NCBI GenBank assembly: GCA_010279815.1
Contig: QEOQ01000353.1
Location: forward strand, 485,105-542,629
Length of the DNA stretch: 57,525 nucleotides
Direction: 5' to 3'
Source: Brachionus plicatilis
Taxonomy: Eukaryota; Rotifera; Eurotatoria; Ploima; Brachionidae
Positions 12,707 through 23,516 of this stretch are shown here, piece after piece. How positions within the stretch are numbered: position 1 is the first letter of the stretch; each line of letters opens with the position of its first letter. Under the pieces are notes generated by a model. That model did no database searches. It was not told the origin of the DNA and saw only the letters and a list, made by a program, of their open reading frames with translations. The translations under genes were made by a program, and so were the position numbers.

Positions 12707-12875
12707 TAAAGATATGGCAAGTTTTTTTTTCTATTTTACATTTTTAGAAATAATTGCGTAATTATATTTCAAATTTTAACATGCTTAAGTATTGAGTTTG
12801 AATTAAACAACGTAATTTCAAAATTTCAAAAAAATCAAATAGAAAAAAAAAACTTGCCATATTTTAAATTAAAGA
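12707..12875. mobile_element. Short foldback element, about 165 bp
   Basis: AAAGATATGGCAAG followed by a T run and CTATTT is mirrored by AAATAG, an A run and CTTGCCATATTTTAAA about 110 bp further on. The inverted arms flank an A/T-rich centre with no ORF. This is the structure of a miniature inverted-repeat element. I could not identify a target-site duplication beyond A/T-rich words. Confidence 0.55.
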
Positions 12876-13179
12876 AATTGAGCTAAATTTGACATTGTGT
12901 TGATAATTTTTACAATTAAAACTTTCAAATAAAATTTTAAAATCAGCAAGTAAAAATTAGTGAAAAAATCAGAAATTAGAGAAATTAGAAAATTTAACTA
13001 ATCTTATTAATGCTTTTTTTTTCCCGAACCATGCTATTTTTTTGACAAATAGTACCTATCAATTTCTATTTCAATTTATTTTATGTTTTTTTCCTATTGA
13101 TCAGATTGAACTTTGACTTTTGCTTTTGGCACAGATAGCCTAAAAAACAATTCATTTTGATTATTTTTCAAAAACATTA

Positions 13180-14215
13180 TGTGCAAGAGATAAATGGTTC
13201 TCCACAATTAAAAAACTGATCCGCACTAACTAAAAACTTTCCACCACAAACAAAAAACTTTTTAGCACAAATCACTAAAAAAAACAATTTTTTTGTGCCG
13301 AATTCAAAAAAAAAATTTTTAACATTTTGAACCAAATAACTGGTTAACACAAATTTTTTGTGGTGAAAAAAAATTTTAATAAATACGTTAAATAATTTTT
13401 TCAAATAGTGTTTATAAAATTTTATATAAAAAAAAATTAAATATAAAAATTTTTTCTGTGCTGAAAATTTTTTCTATGTGCGGAAAAGTTTTTGATTTGT
13501 GGGTAGCAGTTTTTTGCTTGTGGAGACTAGGTGGGAATATTATTTCAGCACAATCAATTTCTGATTAGCACAATGAAAAAACATTCAACACAATTCGATT
13601 TCTACTCAGCACAAAAAATTATATAAAAAAAAAAAACATTTAACACAAAAAAATTTTGTCTGAAAATAATTCTTAAAGGAAATTTTTTTCTCAACACAAA
13701 AATATTTATAATAAAATAAATTTTTTTTTAATTTTAAATTTTATTTAATGATATTTATAAGTGGAAGTTAGGTAAATAAAATAAATTTTGAAGCTTAAAG
13801 AAAAGAAATTAAAAAAAACTAGTCTCTAAAAAAACAATTTTTCCGCATTTTTTGCTCTACCTCTTTTAGGTTTATTGACAAATTGGTCCTTTTTTAAAAC
13901 AGTTCTTTTAATGCCAAAAATGTGCACAATATCCTAATTTAGTGAAAAATTTGCAAGAACATTTCTTACTGTTAAGCTCAACTTTATAACAGTTCTTGAA
14001 TAAATAAGTTCTTCAAAAAATTTTTTTTAAATTTCCCCAACAATCCAGAAATTTTTGTGTCGAATGCATTTATTTTATTTTTAATTTTTGTGCTAAAAGT
14101 GATTTTTTCAAATTTTAATTTTTGTGTTGAGAAGAAATCATTTTGTGCTGAGCGCTTTGAAATTGTATTGTGAATGGTTATTTTATTGTGTTGAAAAGGG
14201 AGACCCAACAAAAAA
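13180..14215. repeat. Degenerate array of CACAA/TTGTG motifs
   Basis: The motif (A/C)GCACAAA or its complement TTTGTGC(T/C) recurs at irregular 25-45-bp steps for about 1 kb. Plus-sense copies dominate in 13190-13700 and complement copies in 13420-13520 and 14050-14200. The pattern looks like a decayed satellite or large foldback. ORFs at 13177-13404 and 13984-14211 are translations of this array. Confidence 0.5.
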
Positions 14216-14342
14216 TTAATAAAAATAATTTTTTCTGAAAAATATTTATTGTATTATTTTTCTATTTTTTGTTTGAATTATCATTTTATGACTTAATAAG
14301 CTCGATAAAAATTTTGCCAATTTATTAAAAAATCAAAAAAAA

Positions 14343-15881
14343 TCAAGAATTTACAACTTTACTTTTTTTCCACATTTGAATGTTACAATTTTTGACAGCA
14401 ATAACAGCTATGTCATCATTCTGATTCACTGCCAATTTTCCTACACCTTCTTCGTCCGTATTTAATCTCTGAACACATCTTTCCGATTCAACATCCCATA
14501 TCTCTACTTTTCCAAACCACAAGCCTACCACTAAAAAATTATTAGACAGCTTGTCTATACAAGTAATTGAGTTTATCTCAAATTTATGAACATTGTTTTT
14601 AGTTTCCAAATTCCACACTTTTACACAATCAGATGAACTGCTCACTAAAAGCCCGCTATCCAAAACTACCAGTCCATTTACTAGGCTTGAGTGCGCATCC
14701 AAAATATGCAAATTAGAGCCTGATTGAGCATCCCAGAACCTAATTTTTCCGTCCATAGATCCACTTAATAAATTTCCATTTACCATCTCTTCCAAGCAGT
14801 AGACTCCGCCAGAATGACTTTTCAGTGTCCTTACACAAGCACATACATTAAAGTCCCAAATTTTGGCCAAACCATCTCGTGATCCGCTTGCCAAGTAACC
14901 ATTTTTAAGAAGTTTTAAGCACTCAATCTGGTCTGTATGGCCAACCAATTGTCTGGCAGCAGTTGGAGCAAGAAAATTGAGAAAACTAGAATATGAGTCC
15001 AATGACCATATTCCAATTTTTGAGTCCAAGTATCCGCACGCCACCAAGCTTTTGTTCAAAACGCACAAACACTTTACATTTTGGGTGTTCAGCTGTTTTA
15101 AGCAAATATTAGACTCGTCATTCCACAACTTTATTTGATGCATGTTAGAGCTCAGTATATTTTTGTTGGAGAGGAATTTTATGTCTGGCAAAGTGATAAA
15201 TTTTGTTTGAGCTTGATAGCAGTAGTTAAAATTTTTGATGCGTTCATATTTGATTTCAGTTCTGGTCTCTTTTTTCCGGCTTTTTTGGTCTTTTTGAATA
15301 AAGCCGAATATTTCTTTCACATTTAGGGGACTTTCCGGCACGACCAATTCATAATTTTTACCAAAGTCAAAAAACTCTATTTTCTCTTGCAAAATGTGCA
15401 TCTCTTTCTTAATTTGGTCCAGATTTTTGTCCAAAATTTCCAACGAGTTTGACTTGTGTATGGAGAAGTCGACTGATTTTTTTTTGAGAAAGCTGGGCTC
15501 GTTGACTCTGGCAATCATTTGGTCTTTTTCTTGTGTTAATTTTTCGAGTAATTCAAAAAAAAAGTCATCGACTGATTTTTTGAGATACTCTCGTCTCAAA
15601 TCTAGAGAATTGGTAAAGTCTTGGAAACCTTGCTCGAAATGGTGCTGGGCATTTTGGACCAAGTGATCAAGCTTGCCATTCAGATCGCCATAATTTGAGA
15701 GTTCGATTTCAAGCTGTTTTTGTCGAAAAGCAATTTGGTTCCGCTTGATGTTCAGACAATCGGCTTTGTCGACTGTATGGTCACCACACTCAACACAGAC
15801 AAATTTGCTTGGCTGATCCTTTATCTTTTGGTAAGCGGTACTCAAGCAGCAACCAGGTAAAATTATCTCTAAATTATCCAT
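14343..15881 (-). CDS. WD40-repeat protein with B-box-like N-terminus, 512 aa
   Basis: An intronless minus-strand gene starts at ATG 15881-15879 and ends at TGA 14345-14343. A TTG two codons upstream is in frame, but ATG is the plausible start. Residues about 10-45 hold Cys-Cys, CVEC and a His/Cys pair in a C-x2-C...H...C arrangement, like a degenerate B-box or small zinc finger. Residues about 50-200 are Leu/Glu/Lys/Gln-rich with heptad character (coiled coil). From about residue 235 to the end there are seven WD-type blades with the usual endings (KLW, GIW, KIWD, RFWD, KVWN, EIWD, QMW). The fourth and fifth, with GH at the start and SGSRDG/SGSMDG before the closing strand, are the clearest. 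The layout resembles TRIM-like proteins without RING. The role is likely protein scaffolding; I cannot name an ortholog. Confidence 0.85.
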   Translation of the reverse strand: MDNLEIILPGCCLSTAYQKIKDQPSKFVCVECGDHTVDKADCLNIKRNQIAFRQKQLEIELSNYGDLNGKLDHLVQNAQHHFEQGFQDFTNSLDLRREYLKKSVDDFFFELLEKLTQEKDQMIARVNEPSFLKKKSVDFSIHKSNSLEILDKNLDQIKKEMHILQEKIEFFDFGKNYELVVPESPLNVKEIFGFIQKDQKSRKKETRTEIKYERIKNFNYCYQAQTKFITLPDIKFLSNKNILSSNMHQIKLWNDESNICLKQLNTQNVKCLCVLNKSLVACGYLDSKIGIWSLDSYSSFLNFLAPTAARQLVGHTDQIECLKLLKNGYLASGSRDGLAKIWDFNVCACVRTLKSHSGGVYCLEEMVNGNLLSGSMDGKIRFWDAQSGSNLHILDAHSSLVNGLVVLDSGLLVSSSSDCVKVWNLETKNNVHKFEINSITCIDKLSNNFLVVGLWFGKVEIWDVESERCVQRLNTDEEGVGKLAVNQNDDIAVIAVKNCNIQMWKKSKVVNS

Positions 15882-16335
15882 TTTCAAGTAACAAAAATTT
15901 CCATCTATTTTTAACTAATCAAGAAAGAAAACTTAACAAATAATTTTTCTATTTTAATTGAGAAATGTTAAAGATAAACTACTTAGAATTTATAGAAAAA
16001 AAAAAAAATTTTACTTATCTTTACTTTTGGGCTGTAAGAAAGCTATGGCTTTCGCATTTTTCCTTAACCTTTTTGAATAATAATAATAATTAAATATAAG
16101 AAATTAACAATTTAAGTCTAAAAGTATAAAATTTATTTGGCAAGTTAAACGGATGAATATATTTTTCAATCAATAAAAATAAGAAAAGAAAAAAATTTTA
16201 TAAAAATTTTTAAAAAGTTACAGTTTTTGATCAACCAAAAGCTTATTTTGTTTATTCAAAATTATGCTTGATGGAAAAAGTGAAAAAAATTAAAAGAATT
16301 ATATTCATTTTGAAAATATTTAAATAAAATAAAAC
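15882..16335. other. Upstream flank of the WD40 gene
   Basis: AT-rich, with no coding sequence. It presumably holds the WD40 gene promoter and 5' UTR, but no motif is strong enough to call. Confidence 0.4.
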
Positions 16336-16473
16336 CAGACTTGTTTATGAGTCACAGTTTTAAGTTTAAGTCACAAAAATTTAAGTCAAAGTTATAACTT
16401 GACTTAAAAAAAAAAAAAATTTTTAGCCATTGACTTAACTTGACTTAGGACTTGTGACTTAAAAACAACCCTG
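16336..16473. mobile_element. hAT-type MITE, 138 bp (AAGTC family)
   Basis: The termini are CAGACTTGTTTATGAGTCAC on the left and, as reverse complement of the right end, CAGGGTTGTTTTTAAGTCAC. The flanks are AATAAAAC (16328-16335) and AATAAAGC (16474-16481), an 8-bp duplication with one mismatch, as expected for hAT insertions. The interior is built of repeated AAGTCAAGT/ACTTGACTT words. Relatives lie at 48327-48489 and 22593-23102, with half-copies near 42055 and possibly 33335 and 33845. Confidence 0.7.
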
Positions 16474-16993
16474 AATAAAGCATATTTAAAATAGAAATAA
16501 ATAAAAAAAATTTTTCTTTTTTTGAGAAGTAAAAGCGTCTACAGTTTTTTGAAAATCAACTTTTTCCGCTTTTTACGACCCAATACTAAACAAAAAAAAA
16601 CTTACTAAAGAGGTTGTGCATATTTACATGCAAAGTTCGCTCCAAAAAAAAGGGTTAAAAAAAACTTTCCATAATAAAAAAAACATTACAGCGTTAAAAT
16701 AAGACAAAAAATCTAGTGTGGACATACTTTATTTTTAAAAAATGAAAAAGCCATTTTTTTCTCTGAATTCATCAAAAAATGACCATTTAAGGTACAATTC
16801 GATTATTTTATCAATTAATTGATGAAATATTTTTTACAAATCAACTGATTTGTATCAATAACTTATAAAAATTAATTTAGACTTACTAAATTAAATTTTC
16901 AAATTAAAAAAAACAATAATAATTAGCTTTATAACGATAAATGGAAATATCATCAAAGTAATGGTGTTAAGTTACTTTTTGAAAACGATAATA

Positions 16994-18588
16994 CAGTACT
17001 GCTACGAAAAACTGTTTTTACGTGAAATTAGGTGAAATTACGTAATTTTACGTAATTTCCGGTAATTTCACGTAAAATTACGTAAAATTACCAAAGTAAA
17101 AAAAAGTAATTTTACCGGATTTTACGTAATTTTACGTAAAATTACCGGATTTTACGTAATTTTACGTAAAAAGTAAAATTCCAAAAAATACTACTTTTTT
17201 TGAGAATTTTGGCATTTTTTGACTTTTTTGAAATTTTTTGGTCCTGAATGCGAAAAAAAAAAATTACTTTTTTTCACGTAATTTTACGTGAAATTTTATT
17301 TAATAGTGGTAAATTTTTGTAATTTTTAGTAAAAAAAAGTAAAAAAAAGTAAATTTTGTACAAATTTTAAAAAAGCTAATTATAAGCAATAAACAAAAAT
17401 GCAAAAACAAAAATGTTTTTTATGGTGTAAATGCTCATGAAAACTATCACGTATTTTTTGACGTTTTGTTCGACGTTTTTTGTTTCTCGCGTAAAGGAAA
17501 AATATAATTTAATATTGACTAATATAAGCTCTTGAATGAGATAAAGTCATCAAACCGTGCATCTTTAGAACAAACTTTATTTACAATGAATGAATTAATA
17601 AGCTAAACACAAATGTTTCGAAACTTAATAGCGAAAATGAAGCCATTAAAAAATTAATTATTGGGGGTGAAACTGACAGTTCTTTCTTTTCACCAGGAAC
17701 CAAAAGAAAGGCCGAAAGAACTTATAGTAGTTCCAGTGATAGCGAAGCTATTGAAACCATAAGTATTCTTATATTTAAGTTTAAAATATATTATTTTTAC
17801 AAAAATCTAAAAAAAAAATTAAGTCAATAATAAGCCATTTACAAATCGTCTCAGAAGTGAAATAATGAAGAGATTTGTAAATGACAAAGGTCAGACTCTA
17901 GGGTTTTATGTAAAAAAAATTCATAATGAAATGGAGGAAATAAAAAGTAAATATTTTAATCAAAAAAAAAAGCTTTAATTTTAAATTTTTTTTATTAAAG
18001 AAGATTTGTTGAAGCTGGTGCCAAAAAATTCAAATTTCAAAGAATCATGGAAAAAAGCTGGTGACAGCTTTAAAAATGATAAAAATAAAAAAAAATAAAA
18101 TTCCGCAAAAATTTTTTCAAAGATTTGAGTTTCAAACGTTTTATTGATTAAAAATTATTGATTTGAGAATTAAATCTAATTGTACAATAATTGTTATTAA
18201 AATATAAAGTAAGAATTGTCAGACATATCGTAAATTGCTACAAAAATATAAATTATAAATTATAAACTAGTTATATGATTAAACAAGATAGAGACTAGCT
18301 CTCGATTTAAAAATTTTACTTTTTTTTACTTTTTTTTACTAAAAATTACAAAAATTTACCACTATTAAATAAAATTTCACGTAAAATTACGTAAAAAAAA
18401 GTAATTTTTTTTTTTTCGCATTCAGGACCAAAAAATTTCAAAAAAGTAGTATTTTTTGGAATTTTACTTTTTACGTTAAATTACGTAAAATCCGGTAAAA
18501 TTACTTTTTTTTACTTTTACTTTAAATTACGTAAAATTACGTAATTTCACGTAATTTCACGTAAAAACAGTTTTTCGTAGCAGTACTG
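16994..18588. mobile_element. TA-flanked DNA transposon with long terminal inverted repeats
   Basis: The element starts CAGTACTGCTACGAAAAACT and ends with its exact complement; both ends abut TA (16992-16993 and 18589-18590). CAGT termini plus a TA duplication are hallmarks of Tc1/mariner-type insertion. The inverted repeats are unusually long (about 360 bp left, 283 bp right). Their outer part is filled with TTTTACGTAA / TTACGTAAAA words, and inside it they share GGTCCTGAATGCG and a GTAAATTTTTGTAATTTT block. The interior carries a small spliced gene (17437-18098) but no DDE/D transposase that I recognise, so it is non-autonomous or uses an unfamiliar protein. Target-frame restoration on excision confirms the boundaries. 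Confidence 0.85.
17437..18098 (+). CDS. Spliced 144-aa protein encoded inside the transposon
   Basis: The proposed exons are 17437-17490, 17603-17762, 17824-17946 and 18001-18098. All three junctions are GT-AG with matching phases (0, 1, 1), and the total is 145 codons including TAA. Exons 2-4 are the best supported, by phase agreement and composition; exon 1 is the weakest, chosen as the only upstream ATG segment with a phase-0 donor before the acceptor at 17601-17602. The product is highly charged. It has a Ser-rich patch after TKRKAERTYSSSSDSE, then a Lys/Arg/Glu helical segment (RSEIMKRF, then FYVKKIHNEMEEIKKDLLKL) and a basic tail KNDKNKKK. I see no catalytic motif. It may be a DNA-binding or accessory factor for transposition, but the family is unknown. 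Confidence 0.45.
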
Positions 18589-18929
18589 TAATTCATTAAT
18601 GGTAAATTTACTAAAAAATGAGTCTAAATTTAACTTTTGTGGCTATTATTACAATAATTTAAGTAGATTTCAAACTTTACCCCCTTTTTTGTAGATTGAA
18701 ACGAGCCATAATTTTACAGTTAGTTTAGAAAAAGTACCTAAAACATTAGAAATAGAATCTCAAACATATCGATTTCTTTGTTGTAATTTTAAAGCTAGTC
18801 GTAATCATTTTAAAGGTATATATTACATATGTAACAAGTTCATTGAAATTGATGATAGAAATACTAATCGAGTAATTGAAAATCAATCAATAAATTCTGT
18901 TGATCTTTGCTTTTATATTTTGGAATAAA

Positions 18930-20540
18930 ATAAAAATATTATTAAACTATCTCTCTTTTGTTTTAATTATAAATAGAAAAAATCGTCTTTTTTTACAACC
19001 CAAAATTTGTTAACTATGATCTTGAGAAATTTTCGGTGTTTAAGCAAGAAAATCACTTATAATTGAAGATAAATCACTAAAAAACATGTATTTTTAAAAA
19101 TTTAAAGAAAAATAATTTGGGGCCATATTGAAAATATAAAAAATATAAATATACTATTTAATATCAAAATCTTTCAATAAAACCTCAATTTTTTTATTTA
19201 GTTTTTCTTTAATGGCTTTATCTTACAGAGCATAAAATTTTATACAAGACGAATATTTTTTTCAGCACTCATATCGTCATAGTCCTTATTTTAATACGTT
19301 TTTCTTATATTTTAAATATTTAGAGTTGGTAGTCTTTAAGCTCTTATATCTCATGGCCCCAAACTTTTATTTACGTAAAACATATTTTTTTATGATCCTA
19401 ATATGATGACCTTCAAAATGATATATAATATGGACATAAACATGGGATGGTCTAGGGAGCGAATTTTCCCATTAAATATGCACAACCTCTTTGTTTTACT
19501 ATTAAAGTCCTTGGTCATTTTATTAAAAGTTTCCAATCAGCAAAATATCTTTCAGAATTTTCATTATTATAAAATAAAAAAAAGAATTACGAAATAAAAA
19601 TTCAAATCAAAATATAAGATTCAAAATTTATTTTTTTTTAATTTAAATCAATTTTTTAAAATAGTTAAATCTTCTAAATATCCTTTTGGTTGGGTTGAGG
19701 ATACAAACAAGCAAAAAAAGTGAAAAAAAATAAACAGCACATTAAAATGAATATGTTAGTCAACATATAAAAATTCTTTTTTCCTTCAAATAATGTGTCC
19801 TAAACTTATTTAATTGATTCTCATTTTAATTTTTATATTTTAATCTCTCTTTCTTTTTTTAATCCTTATCCTTTTGGTTGCTCCCAATTGACATAGTTTT
19901 ATGAGTTTAATTTTTTAATTTTTCTACAGATCATAAAAATGACTGTTTAATTATTTAAAATTTGATCATCAATTATACACAGGAAAAAAAATAATTATAA
20001 TTTAAAACAAATCTTTTAATTCATTTAATTATATTTATTAATTTTTTAAAAATATTTTTTTTAAAAAATCATTTAATATTATCTCCAACTTTAATTTTGT
20101 AAGATCTAATTTTAATTTTAATTGATTTTTTTATTATTAAAAAATTTTGAAAATTTTTTTGAACCAAAAAGTATATTTATTCTAAGAATTTCAAATTCTT
20201 TTGATAAGAGATTGCAAGAAAAAAATAAAAGTTTAAATTGAAGATAAATTTAAATTTTTTAAAAGAAAATATTTTTACATGATTATTATTATTCTCTGAA
20301 ATCAGAAAAGATTAATTTAAGTTCAAACAAATTTTGCTTCCAATTAAACAATTTACTTATTCAAATTTTAAATTTTAATTATTTGATAAAATTATAAATA
20401 TTTTTTACTGAATTTGAATTTTAAATTTGAATCTATGATACCAGGCTTTTTGTACCCTGTTAAATTAGCTAAATTAATTTTAAAAGAGTCTGAGCCGAAT
20501 CTTTTTTTTTCAAAATAAATATTTAATAAACATTTTCTCG
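18930..20540. other. AT-rich stretch without genes
   Basis: No coding sequence or structured element recognised. The ORF at 19403-19597 has no splice or domain support. Confidence 0.5.
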
Positions 20541-20569
20541 TGTGTTTATCTGTCAAGTCACACTGTTAG

Positions 20570-20945
20570 TCCTTACCCTCTTATTTTCTCATCCGGACTT
20601 GGGACCGGCAACGGTATGATTGCAACTCAACAGTCAGCGGCCAAAGTTACATATGGGACGTTCATCATAAACAGCGCCATTCATCCGAGCACTTAATGGC
20701 TGCGAACTCGGCAACTATTTAGACCAGCTTGGAACCACAAACCAAGCGTATCTATATCTGGATACAAGCTTATCCAAACTAAAGACACTTTACTTTTTTC
20801 ACTAAGGCACTTGGACCCAACAGACTATCATCAGCTCTAGCTTGCAAGCCTCCTCATCCCGGCCTCTATGCGCCTGCGTCATCATCACCCCTCCTCTTTT
20901 TTCATCCGGGCTTGGGACAGGCCATGTGGGCAGAGTTAATAACAA
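20570..20945 (-). repeat. GC-richer block with duplicated LINE-3'UTR-like motif
   Basis: CATCCGGACTTGGGACCGGC (near 20590) and CATCCGGGCTTGGGACAGGC (near 20904) are diverged direct repeats about 315 bp apart. Read on the minus strand they give GTCCCAAG(C/T)CCGGATGA followed by an A-rich purine tract. That resembles 3' UTR ends of non-LTR retrotransposons, and a similar core (GGATAAAACCGGACTTGG) sits in the LINE fragment at 36483-36735. The block is the GC-richest non-coding part of this region. No ORF is supported. Confidence 0.5.
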
Positions 20946-21158
20946 TTATTCTCTCTATTTTTTTTCCTTTTAACTGTTCTTTGTTTAGTTAATGTTTCGA
21001 AATTTTCTAAAATAAATTTTTTTTTAAATTGAAAATCTGACTGAATAGTTTCTTTAACATTTTATATTTTTATAATGGATTTAATAAATAAAGTGTTAAT
21101 CAATCTCATAAGGCATGGGCACTAGCCTGTTGATTAACCTTGAAAATGAAATTGTTGT

Positions 21159-21420
21159 ACAGTGGCGTTCCGGAATTAGTAATTTACGATAATTTTCCTA
21201 AAAATAGTAAATTTACCACGTAAAATATTGTAAATTCACGTCAATTTACGTATAAATATATGTAAAAAAAATGTCAAAAAATTGAAATAATTTGGCATTT
21301 TTTTAAAAAAATGAATTTTTTCCCATTTATTACCATTTTATCCTTTAATATTTATTTTCAAAATATGGTTTAAAAAAATTTAGCAAAATTTACGTAAATT
21401 TTGGAAAAATGTAATCAATT
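21159..21420. mobile_element. Solo terminus of a second TA/CAGT transposon
   Basis: TACAGTGGCGTTCCGGAATT opens a block rich in TTTACGTAA-type words (CACGTAAAAT, TCAATTTACGTAT, TTTACGTAAATT), like the inverted repeats at 16994-18588. A complementary right end was not found before the gap at 23722. This is a truncated relative, or the other end lies in the gap. Confidence 0.45.
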
Positions 21421-22592
21421 AAATGTAAAAAATGGTAAAAAATTAAAATTAATTAAAGGAATATTTATTAACAAAAAACACTCGATTAAATTGTCATAAA
21501 ACATATTCAATTGAATAGATTAACATTTTAACTTTTTGATTTATCCATTTTGATTGAATTAGATTAAAACTCAAAAAGATATCATTATTTTTATCAATTA
21601 GTAAAACAAACAAATTTCTTTTTAATAAATAAATTTTACCTTGACAATATAAAATAATAATTATAGGTTATCGATCCCGAGGAATCTGAAAATAAATCAG
21701 ATTTGTTCTATCTGAATTAGGTTTTAAAGTAAAATTATTGTTTTTTTTTTTAATTTTGTTAAATGTTTAAGAAACCTCTACAATAGTCTTCAAAAGTATA
21801 TCGAATATAAGGAAAAGCTTAAAAATAAATATTTCCTATTTATTATTTTATATTGTGGAAAAAAAATGGAAAAAGGAAAAAAAATTAGGGTGTATTGTCG
21901 AAGAGCCAAAAAAGTTGTTTTTTGATTTTTAATGGCAAAATTGAATTATTTAATTAGTAAAAATTATATTTTCTAGTAGATATTTTTATACTCTATTCAA
22001 AAATATAATATATAAGTTTTTGGGTGTATCTGGAAAGTTATGAGGGTGTTTTAGGGTGTTTTGGGTTGTTTTTTTTCCATTCGAAATTTAAAGGTGATGA
22101 CAAATTTTTTTTTTAGATGAAAATGGGTGAATAGTTAAATTCAGATAATTAGGAATAAATGTATCAGAAAAAAATTTCACTTTTATAAAAATTTTGTTTT
22201 TAATTCAAAGTTATGACTTGACTAAAATTTTTTTTTTTAAGTCAAAGTTATGATTATTTTATTTATATAATTTAAATTAAAAATAATTGTAATTGTAGCA
22301 AAAAACAGTGGTGGTTAATCAAATAATTTAAAACTGTTCTTTTTTTTTAATTGGGGTCTTTTCAAATATATAATCACTTGATCACAAAAAATGTGATCAT
22401 TTTAATAATGCTTGATTTAAGTATAAATTTTAATTGTTTTCAAGCATCAACTTTGAAATGGGACTAATAAATGAAGACCTTTTTTAAATGAAGGAACTCT
22501 TAAATATTAAAATTGTGTTTACAAATTTTTTTAAGTAAATTTCCTTTGCAATCGTGTAATATAAGAAAATTACCTTCTACTGTAGTTATAAC
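21421..22592. other. AT-rich stretch with a dispersed repeat
   Basis: No gene recognised. The segment 22020-22055 (TGTATCTGGAAAGTTATGAG followed by GGTGTTTT) is repeated almost exactly at 32658-32688, marking a dispersed repeat whose limits I cannot define. Confidence 0.5.
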
Positions 22593-23102
22593 CAGACTTG
22601 TTTGAATTTTAAATTTAAATAAATCTCTATTTTGAATTTGAATTTAAACAATTTTTCAAGTTGAAGTTTATATTTATTTATAAATCTATTTTTTTTTTTT
22701 TTTTTTAATTCAAGTTTTTTTTTTTAAATAATGGTCTCATTAAAAATTTCATAAAAATATTAATATTAAGTCTTTTAATTTAAGATTTCAAATATTAAAA
22801 AGCATACAAAAATTAGAAAATTAATAATGGAGTTTAATAAAATTTTATTCAATACAATTAATTTTATCTAATGTAATTTTTATTTAATTTTAACTATATA
22901 TCAATTATAAAGAGTTTTTGCAGACTTATTTTACTGAACTAAGCAAATTTGCTTATAATTGAGCATTTTAAAGAACTAAACTATCTCTCTTAGCAAAAAA
23001 GTTATTCAAGTTTTTCTGAATTGAAATGAACTTCACAGTCCCACACTTTGACTTGTTTTTGACTTGTTAAGACTTTTTTTTCCTGACTTTTATACAAGTC
23101 TG
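22593..23102. mobile_element. Composite element with CAGACTTGTTT termini
   Basis: It starts CAGACTTGTTTGAATTTT and ends, in reverse complement, CAGACTTGTATAAAAGTCAG, matching the AAGTC-family hAT MITEs. The flanking 8-mers do not match, so the two ends may not belong to one insertion. Inside, 22918-23043 is a copy of the repeat at 30055-30186 (shared CAGAATTGAA-type and GAACTTCACAGTCCC words), suggesting nested insertion. Confidence 0.45.
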
Positions 23103-23324
23103 GTTTTGTTTATTTTAAAAATTGAGACTTAATTTTTTTTGTTGAAAATTGGAAATAAAGTTTAATATATTTAAAAAAATTTCCTGATCACCAAAAATTT
23201 TTTCTGATTACAAAAATAATTTATTTTGATTTTTTCATAAATAAGAGGCTTTTTTGATCACGAAATATTTGATCATTGATCACTGATCACAATCTGGACA
23301 TGATCCGAATTTTTTTTATCGATT

Positions 23325-23516
23325 TAAATTTTAATAAAAAGAATTATGGGTCTTGGAAAGAGAGGCAAAACATCCAAACTTATGCATGCGTTAGAAATGG
23401 AAACAACTGAATTTATGCTACTAAAAAGAAAACTAAATTTTGTGAATAGGCTGATGATCAATAAATTTACAAGAGTACTTTTCGATTGTTTATTAAAAGA
23501 ATCAGGACAAAACTAG
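23325..23516 (+). pseudogene. LINE reverse-transcriptase C-terminal fragment
   Basis: A plus-strand frame ending at TAG 23514-23516 encodes about 60 residues: a KRIMGLGKRGKTSKLMHALE-type segment followed by LLKRKLNFVNRLM and a NKFTRVLFDCLL end. A basic MGL..+..K..KL..ALE..T..F.LL+RKL.FV.RL pattern is characteristic of the region after the polymerase domain in many non-LTR retrotransposons. There is no upstream polymerase, so the copy is 5'-truncated. It abuts the satellite before the gap. Confidence 0.5.

Larger units (their letters stand above)
16927..18928 (+). pseudogene. Degraded USP-like (cysteine-protease-like) ORF split by a transposon
   Basis: A plus-strand frame opens after an acceptor-like AG at 16925-16926 and reaches 16993, where a 1.6-kb element begins. 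After the element it resumes at 18591 in the same frame if one TA copy is ignored, and runs to TAA 18926-18928. A single in-frame TAG (18692-18694) lies after a Pro-Pro-Phe-Leu motif. The last 80 codons contain YRFLCCNF, NHFKGIYYI, EIDD and a final CFYILE. These are reminiscent of the His box, the Asp region and the closing beta strand of divergent ubiquitin-specific proteases; the His would be that of NHF. Such protease-like ORFs also occur in transposons, so this may itself be mobile DNA. The family call is tentative; the split frame is directly visible. Confidence 0.45.
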
